DNA of 64,000 nt from Isoetes taiwanensis (Eukaryota; Streptophyta; Lycopodiopsida; Isoetales; Isoetaceae), in NCBI GenBank assembly GCA_021234155.1, contig JAJEKV010000035.1, forward strand, positions 10,852,407 through 10,916,406. The letters run 5' to 3'. A program made the position numbers and the translations under genes. The notes beneath the pieces were generated by a model that was not told the DNA's origin, searched no databases, and saw nothing but the letters and a program-made list of their open reading frames with translations. This document shows positions 1-12,900 of this stretch, piece after piece (position 1 is the first letter of the stretch; every line of letters begins with the position of its first letter).

Positions 1-295
1 AATCCAATCCTTTTTGGCAAAAAATTCGAGAACCTGACCAAGCAAGAATCGTCCTTTCAAGTTCTAGTGCAAGTTTTAAAAGTCATATAAGTAGAATTTT
101 TGTTGGTTAAACCGCCATCTAAATCTTTGGCCGTTGATTTGTTTACCGTGGTTTAAAATGGAAAACTAGATGAACAATATGGTCGCTTCTAATTTGCATT
201 CTTTAAGCCCTTCTTCTGAGAGATAATCTACTTAAAATGGCTAGTACACAAACAAGGCAAAACACGTTACCAAAAAGGAGGCTCGGACTATTAAA

Positions 296-740
296 ACGAA
301 TCGCCATAATAAAATTTGGAACAAACACTGTAAAAAATATCAACTTATCTGGCCTCACAACTTCCAATTCGATTTCTCTAAATAACTGTCTTCGTCCTTA
401 TGAACATAACCTGCAAACATGGATTTGATAAAAATAATTTCTAACCTGATGTGTGTTGTCCATGGGATTAGCATCTCGGCATGGCATCGCATCAAATATC
501 AGCTGTGTACATCAAATATCATCTGTGTGCCTACCAAAACGAACTGCCATAGGCTGGCTGGAACAAACACTGTAAAAAATATGAACTTATCTGGCCTCAC
601 AACTTCCAATTCGATTTTTCTAAATAACTGTCTTCATCCCTATGAACATAACCTGCAAACATAATTTCTAACCTGATGTGTGTTGTCCATGGGATTAACA
701 TCTCAGCATGGCATCGCATCAAATATCAGCTGTGTACAAC
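296..740. repeat. 242-bp tandem duplication
   Basis: A block beginning near 318 recurs near 560, with a period of 242 bp. Both copies carry the same run of text about tgtaaaaaatat, cctcacaacttcc and ctgatgtgtgttgtcc, and both end at catcaaatatcagctgtgtac. Copy 2 lacks about 15 bp present in copy 1 after ctgcaaacat. The small open frames across the block are by-products of the duplication. Confidence 0.8.
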
Positions 741-1199
741 AGGGTTTTGACAATTGGCATAGGCTGTGAATACACATTCTTTACACTGCATTTTACCGAA
801 CACCCAACTAACAGCATCCAAAGCTCTACACTTGCCATTGGCATTTCTATAAAAGATTCTCACAGAGCCTTCGGGTCTCTTCATCTTCTTGTTTTTTGGT
901 GAGGAGGGGCTCCCCGACAAAGGCGAATACCGGAGTTGGGCATGACGATTCCTTCACCGCCCCTTTACGGAACCGAGAACAAATACCCATAAAAATCACC
1001 GTTGCTCTGTTCTCTTGAAACATCCCCGTTTTCTATTTGTTCTTAAGTCTTCCATGTCCGAATAGAAGAAACGTGCTGAGGCCCTCTTTCGTAAAAGCCA
1101 CGAAGGGGTCGGCCTTGCCTCGAACCCTAAAATATGCCCTTTCGACTCCTGCATGCAAAGGGAGGGTTGTACATATATTTTTCTTGTACATCTCGACAA

Positions 1200-1375
1200 A
1201 TACATGGGTGCTAACCATTAAAAAAGAGCAAAAAATCAATGCAGCATGTATGCGCACTCTAGAAATACTTATTAGTACACTCCATCAGATACATTCACCA
1301 AATCATAGCAAAACCATAGGAAAAAACAGTATAAAAATACAAAAGAAACCCCCTGTTATTATGCTACATATTTGA
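1200..1375 (-). repeat. Dispersed repeat, copy 1
   Basis: Read on the minus strand, this stretch matches 41030-41210 on the plus strand. Both contain atgtagcataataacag, then a run like gggtttcttttgt, then gtactaat and ctagagtgc, then cattgatttt followed by a T-rich run and aatggt. The copies are in opposite orientation 40 kb apart, so this is a dispersed family. The ends were not determined. Confidence 0.6.
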
Positions 1376-1809
1376 ACTCATGGGCCCTAGCAGTCTCTAG
1401 TAGTGTTGATAAAACGAATCATTCTCTTCAAATGTTCCCTTCTTTCTTCCATCTACCTAGCTAATGCACAATTACATGATTTGCACATGTAGATACCATC
1501 TCCTATTATAGATTCTCCTGTTTTTGTGCAGCCATTAAAGATGTATAGAGGATAACAACTTAGAATTTATAACAGGAAGGCTGAAGAATCACTGCAGAGT
1601 TATATGATAGGACGATTCGGCAAAATTATCAAATAGCAGATGGAAACCATAATCCATAAGAGAACATCAATAAAATAGATATTCACGGCTCTTGAAACCC
1701 CAAAGTATATTCTGCGTGGCAATACAAGCTCCTACTAAGAATACTTCCATGAAGCACCAGAACAAATGCTTCGGAAAAGGCTGTAAGGAGATTATTTAAC
1801 TTATGTGCC

Positions 1810-4580
1810 TAATCCAAGACAAAATCAAAGGCATCCATTTATAAAGTTCTTGCAAAAATTCTAGCAAACAGGGTTAAACCTACCCTGGAGAGCCTCATTA
1901 GTCCCCTACAGACTGCCTTCCTTCCTGGAAGGAGTATCCTTGACAACTTCATTGGGGCTTATGAAGGGTTACATTGGAGTAATCTAACCAAGCAGAATTG
2001 CATGCTCCTGAAACTGGATTTTAAAAGGGCATTTGATACTATTAATTGGGATTTTTTGAGTAGGGCCATGGAGGTCTTGGGATTTTCTTAACAGGTGATC
2101 AATCTGGTCCTTGCCTTCAATAAGGAGGCCAGATCTGCAGTCTTGATTAATGGCTGCCCCTCCTCTTTTTTCCCCTGCAAAAGAGGAGTGAGGCAAGGAT
2201 GTCCTTTGGCTCCTTACCTCTTTTTAATAGTTGCTGAGATGGTGACCAAGGTTACTCTCAAACTTCAACAGAATGGACAAATCCAAGGCCTCCAGATGCC
2301 AAATGAAGGTATGCCTCTTTCTTTGATGCAATATGCTGATGATACTTTCATTTTTTTGGAGGATGATGGAAAAAGCATCTTTGCCTTTCTGTCTGCCATG
2401 GAGACCTTTGGCAAAGCTTCAGGAGTTCTATTGAACAAAGCCAAATGTACCATCCTCTTGGACTCTAATGAGAAAAAAATTGCTGATATAGCAATTCTTG
2501 AGAAAAGGGATGGCCACCAAATTGTTGGGACTTCCTCTTGCACCAGACATGAGTTTGCATGGACTTTGGTCTACTATTACAAACAGGATTAAAAGAAAAT
2601 TCATGATGTATCCTGCCTCTCTTTCATTGGCAGGAAGAGTTGAAATTGCCAACACAGTAATCACTAGCACGCACATTTATTTTTCATCTGCAATTGTGGC
2701 TGACAAAGCAACCTATCAGGAAATTCAGATTGCCATTAGAAAGTTTATATGGCAAGGGGATTATAAAGTTGCTTGGCAGAATCTCACTACTCCCAAGGAT
2801 TCTGGGGGCCTAGGATGCAAGGATCTGTTCAAACAGGCTCAGGCTTTAGCTGCAAAATTGATCTGGCGTGCTTTATGGTCTCCTCACCTTTCTCCTGCCA
2901 TGGCCTTTATCAGGTACTGGGTTCAGCAAACTAAACCTGTGGGAAGCAATTCAATTCAACATCAGCTCCCAGATTCGGCCTTCTACCAGTTAACAGCTGG
3001 CCCCCATACATCTTCTATCATGAGGAGGCTTTTAGAGGCTTGGAATGAAGTCTCCCATTGTTTTCATGCAGATAATCTTCATAAGGTTAGTTCCAAATTT
3101 CATTTCTTTTGGCATCACAATTTACTTCCTACAGAGGCAGGATGCTTGGCTCTCAAACATCCGAGAAAATATAAAGAATGGAGTGATGCAGGTCTCAAAA
3201 CTATAGCTGATCTTCGGTGTAATGGCAATTGGCTTACCTGGCATGAGCTGGTTGCAAGAATCAGTGACACACAGGTCAACAAAAAGATTTTCTCTGACAT
3301 CTCTAGTTCCTTGAGCAACTGGGAAGATTCAATGGATCCTATTTCATGGAGCTGTGAAGGAAAAAAGGGATACAATGTGTCCAAGATCTACAAAATGATC
3401 ATTCAACCTTCTGATCTTAAGGTCACTACAAAATGGGGTTGCACTCAGCATGAGGCAATCAAAATAATAATTGATGGATGGCAGGCACATTGTGCAAAAA
3501 CGATTCTTCTATTCAGATGGCTTCTGTTGAATCAGAGTTTGTCCACTAATGAGAGAATATCAAAATATAAGGCTGCTCAGTCCAATATTTGCCCGTTAGG
3601 CTGCCAGCTTCCAGAGTTCAATTTTCATGTCTTTCAGTGCCCGAAGCTTCTGCCCTTCTGGCTCTGGGCAAAAAATCTCTGTAAGTCCACTCCTGGTTCA
3701 TCTTCACAAGAATTTTTTGACTTTCTAAGTTTCCCTAGTGCCTTCTGTGGTACTTTGAGAACTCTGGCCCTATGATCCATTTGGAAGCACAGAAACAGAA
3801 TTGTTCATGATCACAAAACATTTAATCTCAATTGGATCAAAGCCTGCTTCCAGTCCCTGCTGGTTGAGACAGCTATAGCACATAGAAGAAGCAAGGGCTC
3901 AGCATATGACAGAAATTGGGATTCTTTAGGGAATTACCATGGTTTTTATGCTTTCTTTAAACTTACTATCTCTCGATCTTTGATGTTGACATTGATGATT
4001 TTGTGACCGAAAGCATTATGATATGGTTATCCCCCCTCTGTGGAAGATATGATCCTAAACCGCTTTTGAGCAATGGACAAGGGAGGTAATCAAGGCCAAG
4101 ATGGTACACCAAGTAGCACATTTTGGCTCGAGGACGACTTTTGGGAGTCATTACGGATGATGAAGATCTTTGGTGGTGGAATGATCACGAAGATTTACTT
4201 TCTTTGCAAAATGGGAGGAGCACTTTGACATCACCTCTGAAATCATGCTGCAGTTCATGGTCCATACCCCTTTGGATCTTGATGAGCTTGAGACAGTATT
4301 CCATATTGTCCAGGTCGATCCATTGGAGTTTGTTTTGGGCTATGAGTAGAAACTTCCTGTTCTGTTTTTTGACTATTACAGACATCTGATCTGATCTGAT
4401 CCTTTTGTTTAGCTGGTACAGCAAATTTTGAATATCTAGCTGTGCTATGCCTTTTTCAGTCCCTTCTTGGGACAAGTAAGCATTGCAAAGGTTCCTCCTT
4501 TTGCAATTGCTGTACATATTCATGTAACCTTTTTTGCATGTAATATCAATCTGCCTTAACCTCAAAAAAAAAAAAAAAAA
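1810..4580 (+). pseudogene. 5'-truncated L1-like LINE (RT plus zf-RVT), decayed
   Basis: The reading frame enters inside the reverse transcriptase near YKVLAKILANRV (1840) and runs through QTAFLPGRSILDN, motif A LKLDFKRAFD, RQGCPLAP and an intact YADD. Further on are the LINE-type downstream region and a zinc-finger-like tail (CPLGCQLPEFNFHVFQCP, about 3590-3650). Three lesions are visible: a stop at 2089-2091, a frameshift near 2500-2510 that moves the frame into 2498-3775, and a TGA at 3773-3775 where tryptophan is expected before SIWKHRNRIVHD. An untranslated tail ends in a run of about 18 A near 4563-4580. The endonuclease and 5' RT half are missing, as expected for a LINE that stopped copying early. 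It cannot encode active protein. Confidence 0.9.
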
Positions 4581-6300
4581 CTAGCAAAAGGCACACCAGA
4601 AGGCTTTGACAAGGATTTATTTAATTAGGCGTATAATCTAAAGTTAATTGTGGTTTCTTTTAAAGTAGACAATTCGGAAGCCAAGAAGATGGACTTATTA
4701 GAACCTATGGAACACATGTCCACAATGACTTTCACTAAGGTGGAAGATCCGCCTAGGCAAATCCATGGTGATCTAGGCTCTATGTAAGTACATCCTAGGC
4801 AACTCCATCATGGTTTGGTGATCTAGGCTCTATGTAAGTACATTTTTATTGATACCACTGTATGACTTTGTACACGTTGGCTTATGACTTGATGTTAGGT
4901 GATGAGCAAGTAGATATTATGGAGGATGTACATCATGATGAGGTGGTACAAACATCTCAAAGTAGTACAAAAAAGATGATTTTTTATTGTGCATGGGTGG
5001 TTTTGCCTAAAGGTTCCTATTGTTTTCTTTAAGTTTTTAGTCTCGTACTACATTATCTATGATATATATTGATTTCCATTCATGAATATAGTCTTTCAGC
5101 ATTCAAAAACAAAAAACGCTAGTTCCTTCATAGCTTAAATTTAAATGGAAATGTTTTCAACAAAACCATTTTCACGTAGCGGGTTGTACAATGTAATAAT
5201 AATTTACATTAGAAATAGATTGTTCAAGAATGGCAGATGAAGCTACTCAATTTCTTGCATAATATCCTGCAAAGATAAGAATGCCAGAAATAAAAGACAA
5301 AGCATTAAACTCAACATATATTGACAATGCCTCCATGAATTTTAGTTTAATTCCATTTAATGAATTTATAACTTATATTAGAAGTAGATAGATTGAGAAT
5401 TGTAAAAAAAAATTCAAGTTTAGGCATGCTAGATGTTTCCATATAAACATTGTATTTGATTGGATGTAAGAATGGATAACCATGTACCTTTTCCAGTTGG
5501 GTGACATTATCCTGAGTACAAGCTTCGGGAAATGCTAATTCGGAATCCTGCTAAGAATAGTGTCAACAAATTAGAAAGCTGCATCATGAATGTTCTTTGA
5601 GTTCTATTGAGCCAATTTTACAAGCCGGGGTGAAAGCTTTGAGTCGTAGGTCAGTAAAGTTTCCTGCTGTGTGTATCCTGCAAGCCTAAATTTCAAGCTC
5701 TGTATAAACATGGAATGGATATTAAAGAAATTTGATTAACGGTTCTTGGAGCAACGCACAAATACAAGGTCATTTTTAAAATTTCTCATATTTTAATGTA
5801 GAAAACTAACGGATAGTTAAGTGGAGTTCTTAACACAATGCTAACTGAATTAGGATTGTGAATGCCAACTGAACTAGGAGTGCAAACTAAACTTCTATTA
5901 GAAAATTTATCCTAACTTGCAGACGTGTGCGAAGGTACCAGGTTCGTTTTTTTGCTTTGAGAAACCTTTATTTTGATAACGAGCTTTTGATCTTAAATTG
6001 AGCTTACAAACTATGCAGTTTTGGACCTAAGCTTTTGATTTGATTGAATGCATTCCCAACTTGCTTCGCTGGTTAAAGAAGCTCCCATGTTGAATGGAGT
6101 ACACTCTTGACAAGCCTCGTTAAGCCTCACTTCTCGTTAAGCCTCGTTAAGCCTCACTTCTTTGCTGCATATAACAGGTTTGGTCTTGCTGTGGGCAATT
6201 TGCAGTGAAAAAGTGACAAGATATCTATAATTTCCAACTCTGAATTCTTGCATTGTTAGAAGAGTATATAATTGGGGTTCTAGTACCCAATAACCTCTAG
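4581..6300. other. No gene seen; short repeats
   Basis: AT-rich non-coding DNA. A roughly 56-bp near-tandem repeat lies at about 4741-4848 (ggtgatctaggctctatg twice). A short cluster of aagcctcgttaagcctcact copies lies at about 6110-6165. No splice-supported open frame or domain was recognised. Confidence 0.55.
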
Positions 6301-6314
6301 ATCCCCACATTTTC

Positions 6315-7745
6315 TTGTTCTATATATCATTTTTGAGAAAAGAGCTGATGCTCTCTAAACTTCAAACAATATGGAAGCTCCAGGAATCTGCAGACAAAAT
6401 GAAGCATGGGAATATCATCCTCCAAGATGACATTACAGCTGGCATTGAAGAGATTAATGGGATTGAAAATGAATTACAAGGTATAAAAATGGAGATACAT
6501 GATGGAGAGGGAAATACTTCTTCAGATAGTCCATGATGATACACAATGGGCAGTAGAATTGGAAAGTGATATCAATTTGCTATGCAAACAGTTAGAAAGG
6601 ATAGAAGAGGACCGTATTAAATTGGAAGCTTTTCATCAAAGGACTGTAGATGAGAGAAACGCTCTTGGAGAACTGCTGAATAGGGCATACTGGGATCTAG
6701 CACGCATGGAGGAGGGATATTCCACGTCTTACGAATGTACAGGCTTCCAGTAAGCTTCCCAGCTTCATGGCAGATGGTGAAAACCTGCATGGTTATCTGA
6801 ATGTAGTGAGAAGAGAATATGAGATATATAAAACGGTCGTCCTGGAGGAGACAATCAGCATCCAAGGGTACAAGGAGGATATTAAAAATGCAGAAGTATT
6901 GCTTTTCAAAGTACAAGGAGGATGTAAACCAATTAGAGAGTCTCGATATAGAGATGAAAGCCTACAAATCAGAATACAACAAGATGACAATGAAAGCTCC
7001 GACTATCAAGCTGGGAAACGCAAGAGGGATTATGTTTTCGAGAACGGAAAAAAACAGTTAGCTATAGTTTCAGAAGTTGTTTATGGATCAGCAAATGAAA
7101 ATGAGAAAGGTTGTCTACAGCTTCAGGAACACCAAAGTTTAATAGAAGAAAAGCAGATAACAAGTAAGTCGAATGCATCATTCGATCTAATAAACCTACT
7201 ATTGACAGAAGAGAATAGTTATTTAAGATCTCAGTTGCTCAATAAGAATGATGTTATTCAAGAGTTAAGGAAGACAACCTCTGAACTGGAAATGGCTCTG
7301 AACAACTCCCAACTCTTTAGAATACATGACCTACAAGAAAGTGTCTCACAATTGCTGGCAGAAAAGAGTGACCATGATGATATCATGCTCTGTAATGAAA
7401 GTAAAGCACAGAGTCTACAAGAAACAGCTGAGAAGTTGATTAGAGAAAATGGTTTACTTGAAGGTAAAAATAAATCTGCCTTTGAACAAATAACTACTCT
7501 ACAGAAGGAGTTGAATAGTGCTCAAGAAGAAGGAGAGGCGCTTGGAAAACTGTTGCAAGCAAAGACAAAACAGGTATCTGAATTGGAAAAGATTATCAAT
7601 GAAGTGCATGAAAATCTGCAGAAACTTTAACCAGGCCATGATAGAACCAGTGACCATATGGGCATTTGATTGCTGCAAATGCAGTGAGGACACAAATCAT
7701 GATGATGTTCCTGAACCAGACTTTCCTCCTTTGAGCGAAAATGTA
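6315..7745 (+). pseudogene. Coiled-coil protein gene, frame-broken
   Basis: Four successive open frames (6315-6536, 6499-6753, 6767-7630, and a tail in the 7518 frame to about 7745) all encode acidic, heptad-like sequence. Examples are NGIENELQGIKMEIHDGE, INLLCKQLERIEEDRIKLEA and LTEENSYLRSQLLNKNDVIQ. They give about 450 residues of near-continuous coiled coil, but in three frames. Inside the longest frame the text switches: YKEDIKNAEVLLFK in one frame is followed by SKYKEDVNQLESLDIEMK in another. Past the stop at 7630 the shifted frame continues with a cysteine-containing tail (FDCCKCSEDTN). Either some shifts are introns or this is a decaying copy, and I favour decay. I do not recognise the family; a microtubule- or membrane-associated coiled-coil protein is only a guess. 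Confidence 0.5.
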
Positions 7746-7880
7746 TATTTACAAAGAATGTATTTTGGATCATCACTTTTTCCCTTTTCTCATGCTCATA
7801 TGTTTCTACGGTTCAAAAAATGTTTCCTGTGTGTAGTTAAACTTCTAGAAAAGGACAACTGCTATTTACCTCAGAATTGA

Positions 7881-9420
7881 ACTGCAACCTCCACTAGAAA
7901 CACACCTAGAAATGTCGAGGTAAAACTCTCTTTTGAGATTTCTGCCTTGACGATTGCAATGCCGCAGTAAATTAAAACAGATATATTTTATAGCTTGAAC
8001 ACATTACCACATGCTTCTTCTTCTTGAAAAGGAGACGTCCATAGAAGTATTTCTTGGCATCCTACCTTATCTGCATAGGCCACAGTTAAGTAGAAAGCAT
8101 TTCATTTCATCTGGTGTGGTTGGCTACTGCGTTGTAGCCTCCAGATATTTTCCAAGGCATTCCATCTGTAGTGTAGTGTTATTCCTGTAGGCCAGGCTAT
8201 GTTCGTAGTGTTATTGTTGTTGTGTGCACTGGCCATAAGAAATAGGGCTACGACGAGATTAGCCGTAGCACGGCGGGAGAAAAAAAGCAACAAAACTTAA
8301 ATACGGCTTGAACAAGGGAGGAAAAGCAGGAAAAACGCAAGCACGACAGCAAAACTACAACAATGGAAACGATGTTCTACGGCAAAACCAAAGGAGATGC
8401 AGATTCGCCTCCTCCCATCTCCGTTGCTATTTTTCTTGGCATTTTCTAATTTCCCTGGCCTTAGATTTGTGAAAGTAAAGATTTGACGGTCCAAAATAAG
8501 GCACATCAGATTTTGATGACATGGAAATTACACGTGGATTGTAGGCCTGGTAGGGCTGGTGTGCTAAAAAAAAATAAATACAAAAATGAGTCTACCTGAA
8601 ACACAGAGGTTGTCGCATATGTCCATGCTTCTGAGCAAACCTAATAACAGTACGGCCATCTGGTGACAATCAGGAGAAATCAAAGCATCAGATGAAGGCC
8701 TTTGGTAAGATAGGCGGTGCGTCTGTGCATGCTATCCATATTCGTGCATGTAGATTCATGGAACAGAAGGGGAAATGCAAAAAATACATTTAGGACCAAA
8801 TTCTTTCTCGATTTTTGAAGATTCGAGATTTTTTTCCGGCTGCCAAAACCTCTAAAATCATAGTGAAATCATTTAAAATAAATTCCAAAAACATTTTCTG
8901 CCAGGCTGGATAATCCCAAATTAACAAAGTAGATACTCTTCTACTTGGGTTGAGTTTGAGAAAGAACATGCACACGAAGAGTTCATAGCAAACTAAGATG
9001 GCAAGTATGTGCTTGATTTAAGTTTGTTTTGAAGCGGCCAGTTACCATAAGGACAAAATTTTAAGGGCCTTGACTGCAGAAGAAGTAAATAAAGGCATTC
9101 TTATTTATCATATGTTTGCTTCTTTCAATTCTACTTACTGAAGATACTCCACAACGATAATAAAGTCTCTGCCTGGAATTGCTATGATGCTGTGGACAGA
9201 AATTCCAGCAATGTTAAAAGGAGAAAGGGCTTTTCATGTATACTCTAGGCATAGCAAAACTGTGCCCTTGGCAACATTAATTGGCATTTTGAGGTAAAAG
9301 AATAGCAGAGAAAGCATATGAGATCTTTCCAGATCACTTTTACCTGACATTCAGATCATCAGATTGTTCTTATCTACTAAAAACTTCTACTGAGCATTCT
9401 GAATGTTCTTTACAATACAT
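7881..9420. other. No gene seen
   Basis: AT-rich sequence with only short open frames that lack motifs or plausible splice partners. No terminal inverted repeats or long direct repeats were noticed. Confidence 0.5.
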
Positions 9421-9660
9421 GTATGACGTGGTGAGAACAAAAGCTTGAAGTTGGAGAAGAAATGCCCTTGGAATTTTCAAGTGCAAGAAAATGGTCAGTT
9501 ACCACATGGGACATTCATTAATATAGTATAGGCTGCTAATCTATGACGTGGTGACAACAAAAGGTTGAAGTTGGAGAAGAAATGCCCCTGGATTTTTCAA
9601 TTGCAAGAAAATGGTTAGTTATCACACGGGACATCTATTAATATGGCAGAGGCTGCTAAC
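9421..9660. repeat. 120-bp tandem duplication
   Basis: Two head-to-tail copies with an exact 120-bp period (9421-9540 and 9541-9660). Both read tatgacgtggtga, gttggagaagaaatgcccc/t, gcaagaaaatggt and ggctgctaa at the same offsets, with scattered substitutions. The open frame starting at 9643 lies at the edge of copy 2 and is not supported as a gene. Confidence 0.85.
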
Positions 9661-10770
9661 CTTGGTTGTCCAATAACTGAAGCTGAAGTTCTTATAGTTT
9701 GGAGCATAAGGGCAAGAATTAAGAAGAAATGCAACACAAAATTATTTTTGAAGAAAGATACCCATTGTCTATTACTAGAAGATGAACAATCTCGAAGAAG
9801 GAGTAACGATGCTTCAACAAAAGAGGGAGAATGTTGTGTGCAGACCACAAGTTTTCACAGCCTTTCTCGTTCCAGACATAGCAAGTAAAAAGGAACTCCA
9901 GTAGGAATATGCCCGCAAAAATTGCAAATCATGAAAGTTATTTTCATACACCAAAATTCAGCTATTAATCAGCAAAAGAGCAGTACCACTGCAATGGTAA
10001 ACTTTGATATTCAATACACAGGGGTAAAGCTGGTAGGGGGAAGGTACGCTAACCTTACACAGAGATCATTGACCTACGAAGTGCTGAATCAGATGAGTCG
10101 GAATTTCTACAAGTATCGAATTAGCTGATTTGTGCTTGATCCATTAGAGGTCTGTCTTCCCCTATTTGTGTTCCAAGTTGCAGGGCTTTATGTGCTAGTG
10201 AAGGCTGGTGCAGAATATGTGGACCCTGCTAGAGCATCGTCCATGAACGCTAAATTTTATATATGTCTCGGTATATATCCCACGGTCTAATAGAAAATTT
10301 AATATGTTGGTATATAAGTAAAAGACTATTATTTTCTTACATAGGTAGGGTTGCAGAGGCAGGTTGAGTTGCTTGCGAGGTTCTGAAGGAGCGTTAATAT
10401 AAGTAGTATCCAGAAGGAGGATTCCTGGTTGTAATCGTTGGGCAATACCAATATACTAGTGTCCTCGTACCAAGACCTCGCCCATTGCAAAGACCTCTCT
10501 CCCAGTGTACCTTTTTAGTGTCGCCCCACCTATACTCTAGTCGAGATCTCACCTCATTCTCACAATCTATTGTAAATGCTATTCCAATAGAGAGATACCA
10601 TGTATTAACAACCCGTCCATAAGTCTATACAAAACCTATCTCCTCATGTTATTAGCATTTAAAAGTGGACATGCTTTAAGAACACTAATAAAAACAGCAG
10701 TATTTAAGAGTGCACATGGCTTTGAAAACACACACAAACAAAAATTCAAGACAGTTGCATAATGAAGCTA
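9661..10770. other. No gene seen
   Basis: Short unsupported open frames only. The right edge abuts the 3' terminus of the minus-strand Helitron at 10775. Confidence 0.45.
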
Positions 10771-10786
10771 AGGACTAGAAACGTGT

Positions 10787-10803
10787 GCCCGGCGATGCCG
10801 TGC
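10787..10803 (-). terminator. Helitron 3' subterminal hairpin
   Basis: Minus-strand text GCACGGCATCGCCGGGC forms a 7-bp stem with one mismatch around a 3-base loop, 8 bases before the terminal CTAG. In Helitrons such hairpins mark the 3' end of the transferred strand. The copy at 30851-30867 has a perfect stem. Confidence 0.75.
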
Positions 10804-11009
10804 ATTAGTCGTGGATGTGTGAAGGCATTTATGTGCGTTGTGGTTGTGTCGTGAATGTGCGCAAGGCATCCATGGCAATATATGTTTAGGTGCAATAGGC
10901 ACATGTAGATAGTGAACAAAATTTATGTTCAAAGTGTACACATAATATACTGGGCCTACACGCAAATCCAAGATATTGTTGATGCAAATAAAGGTTATGT
11001 CTGTCAATC

Positions 11010-11448
11010 TCAATGAATCCACATCATGAAGAACCTATCCCAAAGAACTCTAGGAACGTCTGCCGGCTCGATGTGAAGTTCAGTTGCGAAGCTGATAGGT
11101 ATAGCTGCTCCTCCCGTCGTGCCTATGTTGGCGAACATGAATGTGTAAACATGCTCTGATACCATGTCCCACACGCGCGATTCAGGTCTACCAACAACAA
11201 TGTTATGCTTTAGGAAGCTCATAATCACCAACTGCGTCATGTGGGATCGATACCCAAGCCTTGAACCGTCTCCCATCACAAACACCAATGTGTGTGATGC
11301 CCACTGACCTGAAGCAAGTTCCCCTGCATGTATACTTGGTGGGGAACTTTTTTGACTCCAACACAGCTACACGCCAGCGGGTGTTATCGACTATCGCATA
11401 ACTCCCTACAATAATAAGATAGCATTTCAGAAAAAGATAGGAGTGCAT
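11010..11448 (-). other. Unassigned open frames inside the Helitron
   Basis: Two overlapping minus frames (11203-11448 and 11010-11288) lie between the helicase and the 3' end. They read WRVAVLESKKFPTKYTC, GVCDGRRFKAWVSIP, then RVWDMVSEHVYTFMFANIG and IPISFATELHI. Together they may be one protein split by a frameshift. Plant Helitrons often carry a second gene such as an RPA-like single-strand binding protein, and the latter part faintly resembles a B3-type segment. Neither assignment is secure. Confidence 0.35.
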
Positions 11449-11721
11449 TGATAAACTTCTTACCTATTAAGAAGCATATGAGCAATTGTTATTGTTACAA
11501 CTAACAAATCTTACACTCACCATCCCTACGGTGTACGTGAACTATCGCCCTTGGCTTAGGGTTTCCAAGTTCCCGAGGTACAAAGGGTGTGTAGGGCTTC
11601 ATGTTGCATACATTCAGAAGGTCAATAAACGTTTAAAAGCATGACAACCCTTGAAAAAAACACATATACATGCACTATATAGACGTCAGAACGTTAGTCG
11701 AGGACATGATACTTACCTCTA

Positions 11722-12726
11722 TCACAAAGCATCTGTGTAAACCACGTTCCTTGCGAACTTTGAAATTGTATTGGCGCCTTCTTGAGGCATGGACGGTGGG
11801 TCTTTGATAGTAACCCGAATTCCTTGTCGATTTTGTACTCTTGAGAATGCCACATATAATTGTCCATGCGTAAAGACAGGCTTTGGAAGATATATCCCCA
11901 CCTTATGCATTGTCTGGCCCTGGGACTTGTTTATCGTCATGGCAAAGGTCGGCCGCAAAGGGAATTGCACCCTTTCAAACTGAAATGGCAAACCTGAATC
12001 GGTAGGCACAATTGGAATGCGTGATAGGAGCACAGTGTCACCAACATGGGTTCCAGTTACTATCTCTGCCTCAATGACACGCCTTCCCAGCTTTCGTATA
12101 ATCAATCGTGTTCCATTGCACAGGCCCTTCTTGAATGACGTAGACCTCCAGACAATCATTCCCACCTTCAAATTTAGCTCGTGGGGCAGTACACCACTTG
12201 GAGTTTGTGCATTAAGAAACTCAATGGGATATAGACCGGCTTGCTGGCCATCTGTATCTATGATTCGATCAGCACTAAAGTAATCTGTCGTCTCTCCAGG
12301 GATAAGCGACGCCACCTTCTTATTGATCTCATCCACCAAGGAACCACTGGTAGTATTTGTCGGAAGTCCCCTCCCAATAGCATTGGAATCCCACCGAAAG
12401 GCATCACATCTCTTAGTGTCTTATCCACTGCCTCAAATATCCACTTATGCATCATTGGCGCCTCGTCCCATACAATCAACCGACATGATCGAATGAGTCT
12501 TTCCAATTCTGACTGCCTTGGAATGCTGCAGGTAGACGCTTCATGTGCCCCTATGGGTATCTTGAAACGTGAATGAGTTGTTCGAGCACCTTGCAATAAC
12601 ACTGACGCAATGCCAGAAGATGCAACTGAGAGCAATCCAACCCCTTGCACGCACATACCCTAGGAGAGTGTTATATAGATATGTTTTTCCGGTTCCCCAG
12701 GGCCATTTACAAAGAAGACCCCACAA
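11722..12726 (-). pseudogene. Helitron PIF1-like helicase, C-terminal half, frame-broken
   Basis: Superfamily 1 helicase motifs appear in order on the minus strand. Walker A is GTGKTYLYNTLL (12541-12726 frame). Walker B is RLIVWDEAPM with GGDFRQILPVV (12258-12656 frame). The C-terminal block holds FAMTINKSQGQT and LYVAFSRVQNRQG (11722-12339 frame). The last block opens with the LINKEVA-like region and YFSADRI typical of Helitron RepHel helicases. The three blocks are in different frames, so at least two frameshifts have occurred. The Rep nuclease half was not found. The order, spacing and link to a Helitron 3' end make the call firm; activity is excluded. Confidence 0.9.
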
Positions 12727-12900
12727 CCAGTCTTATCGATCACATGGTTGAGAACAGCATCTCAAAAAACTTGCTCCTACGATCTGCCCTAAGATTTAAA
12801 CTTCACCAAATAAAGGAAGACGACAGAGAATCCCCTGCCCCTTATCCTCTCAGGATAATTTGTCGTAACATTACCCACTGCCCACCGTGAAGAGGGAACA

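Larger units (their letters stand above)
1..1800. other. Non-coding DNA with repeats
   Basis: I see no convincing gene here. The short open frames are low-complexity or overlap repeats on both strands. The stretch holds a 242-bp tandem duplication (listed separately), part of a dispersed repeat at 1200-1375 that recurs near 41 kb, and otherwise AT-rich sequence up to the start of LINE homology near 1810. Confidence 0.6.
10775..12900 (-). mobile_element. Helitron, minus strand, 3' end resolved
   Basis: On the minus strand the element ends in CTAG (10775-10778), preceded by a short hairpin (10787-10803). The flanking plus-strand base is A, so the element ends CTAG before a T, the usual Helitron context. 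The helicase relic at 11722-12726 lies upstream in the same orientation, as expected. The same hairpin and CTAG end occur again at 30851-30879. I could not place the 5' TC end, so the right boundary given is only the end of recognisable coding sequence. Confidence 0.75.
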
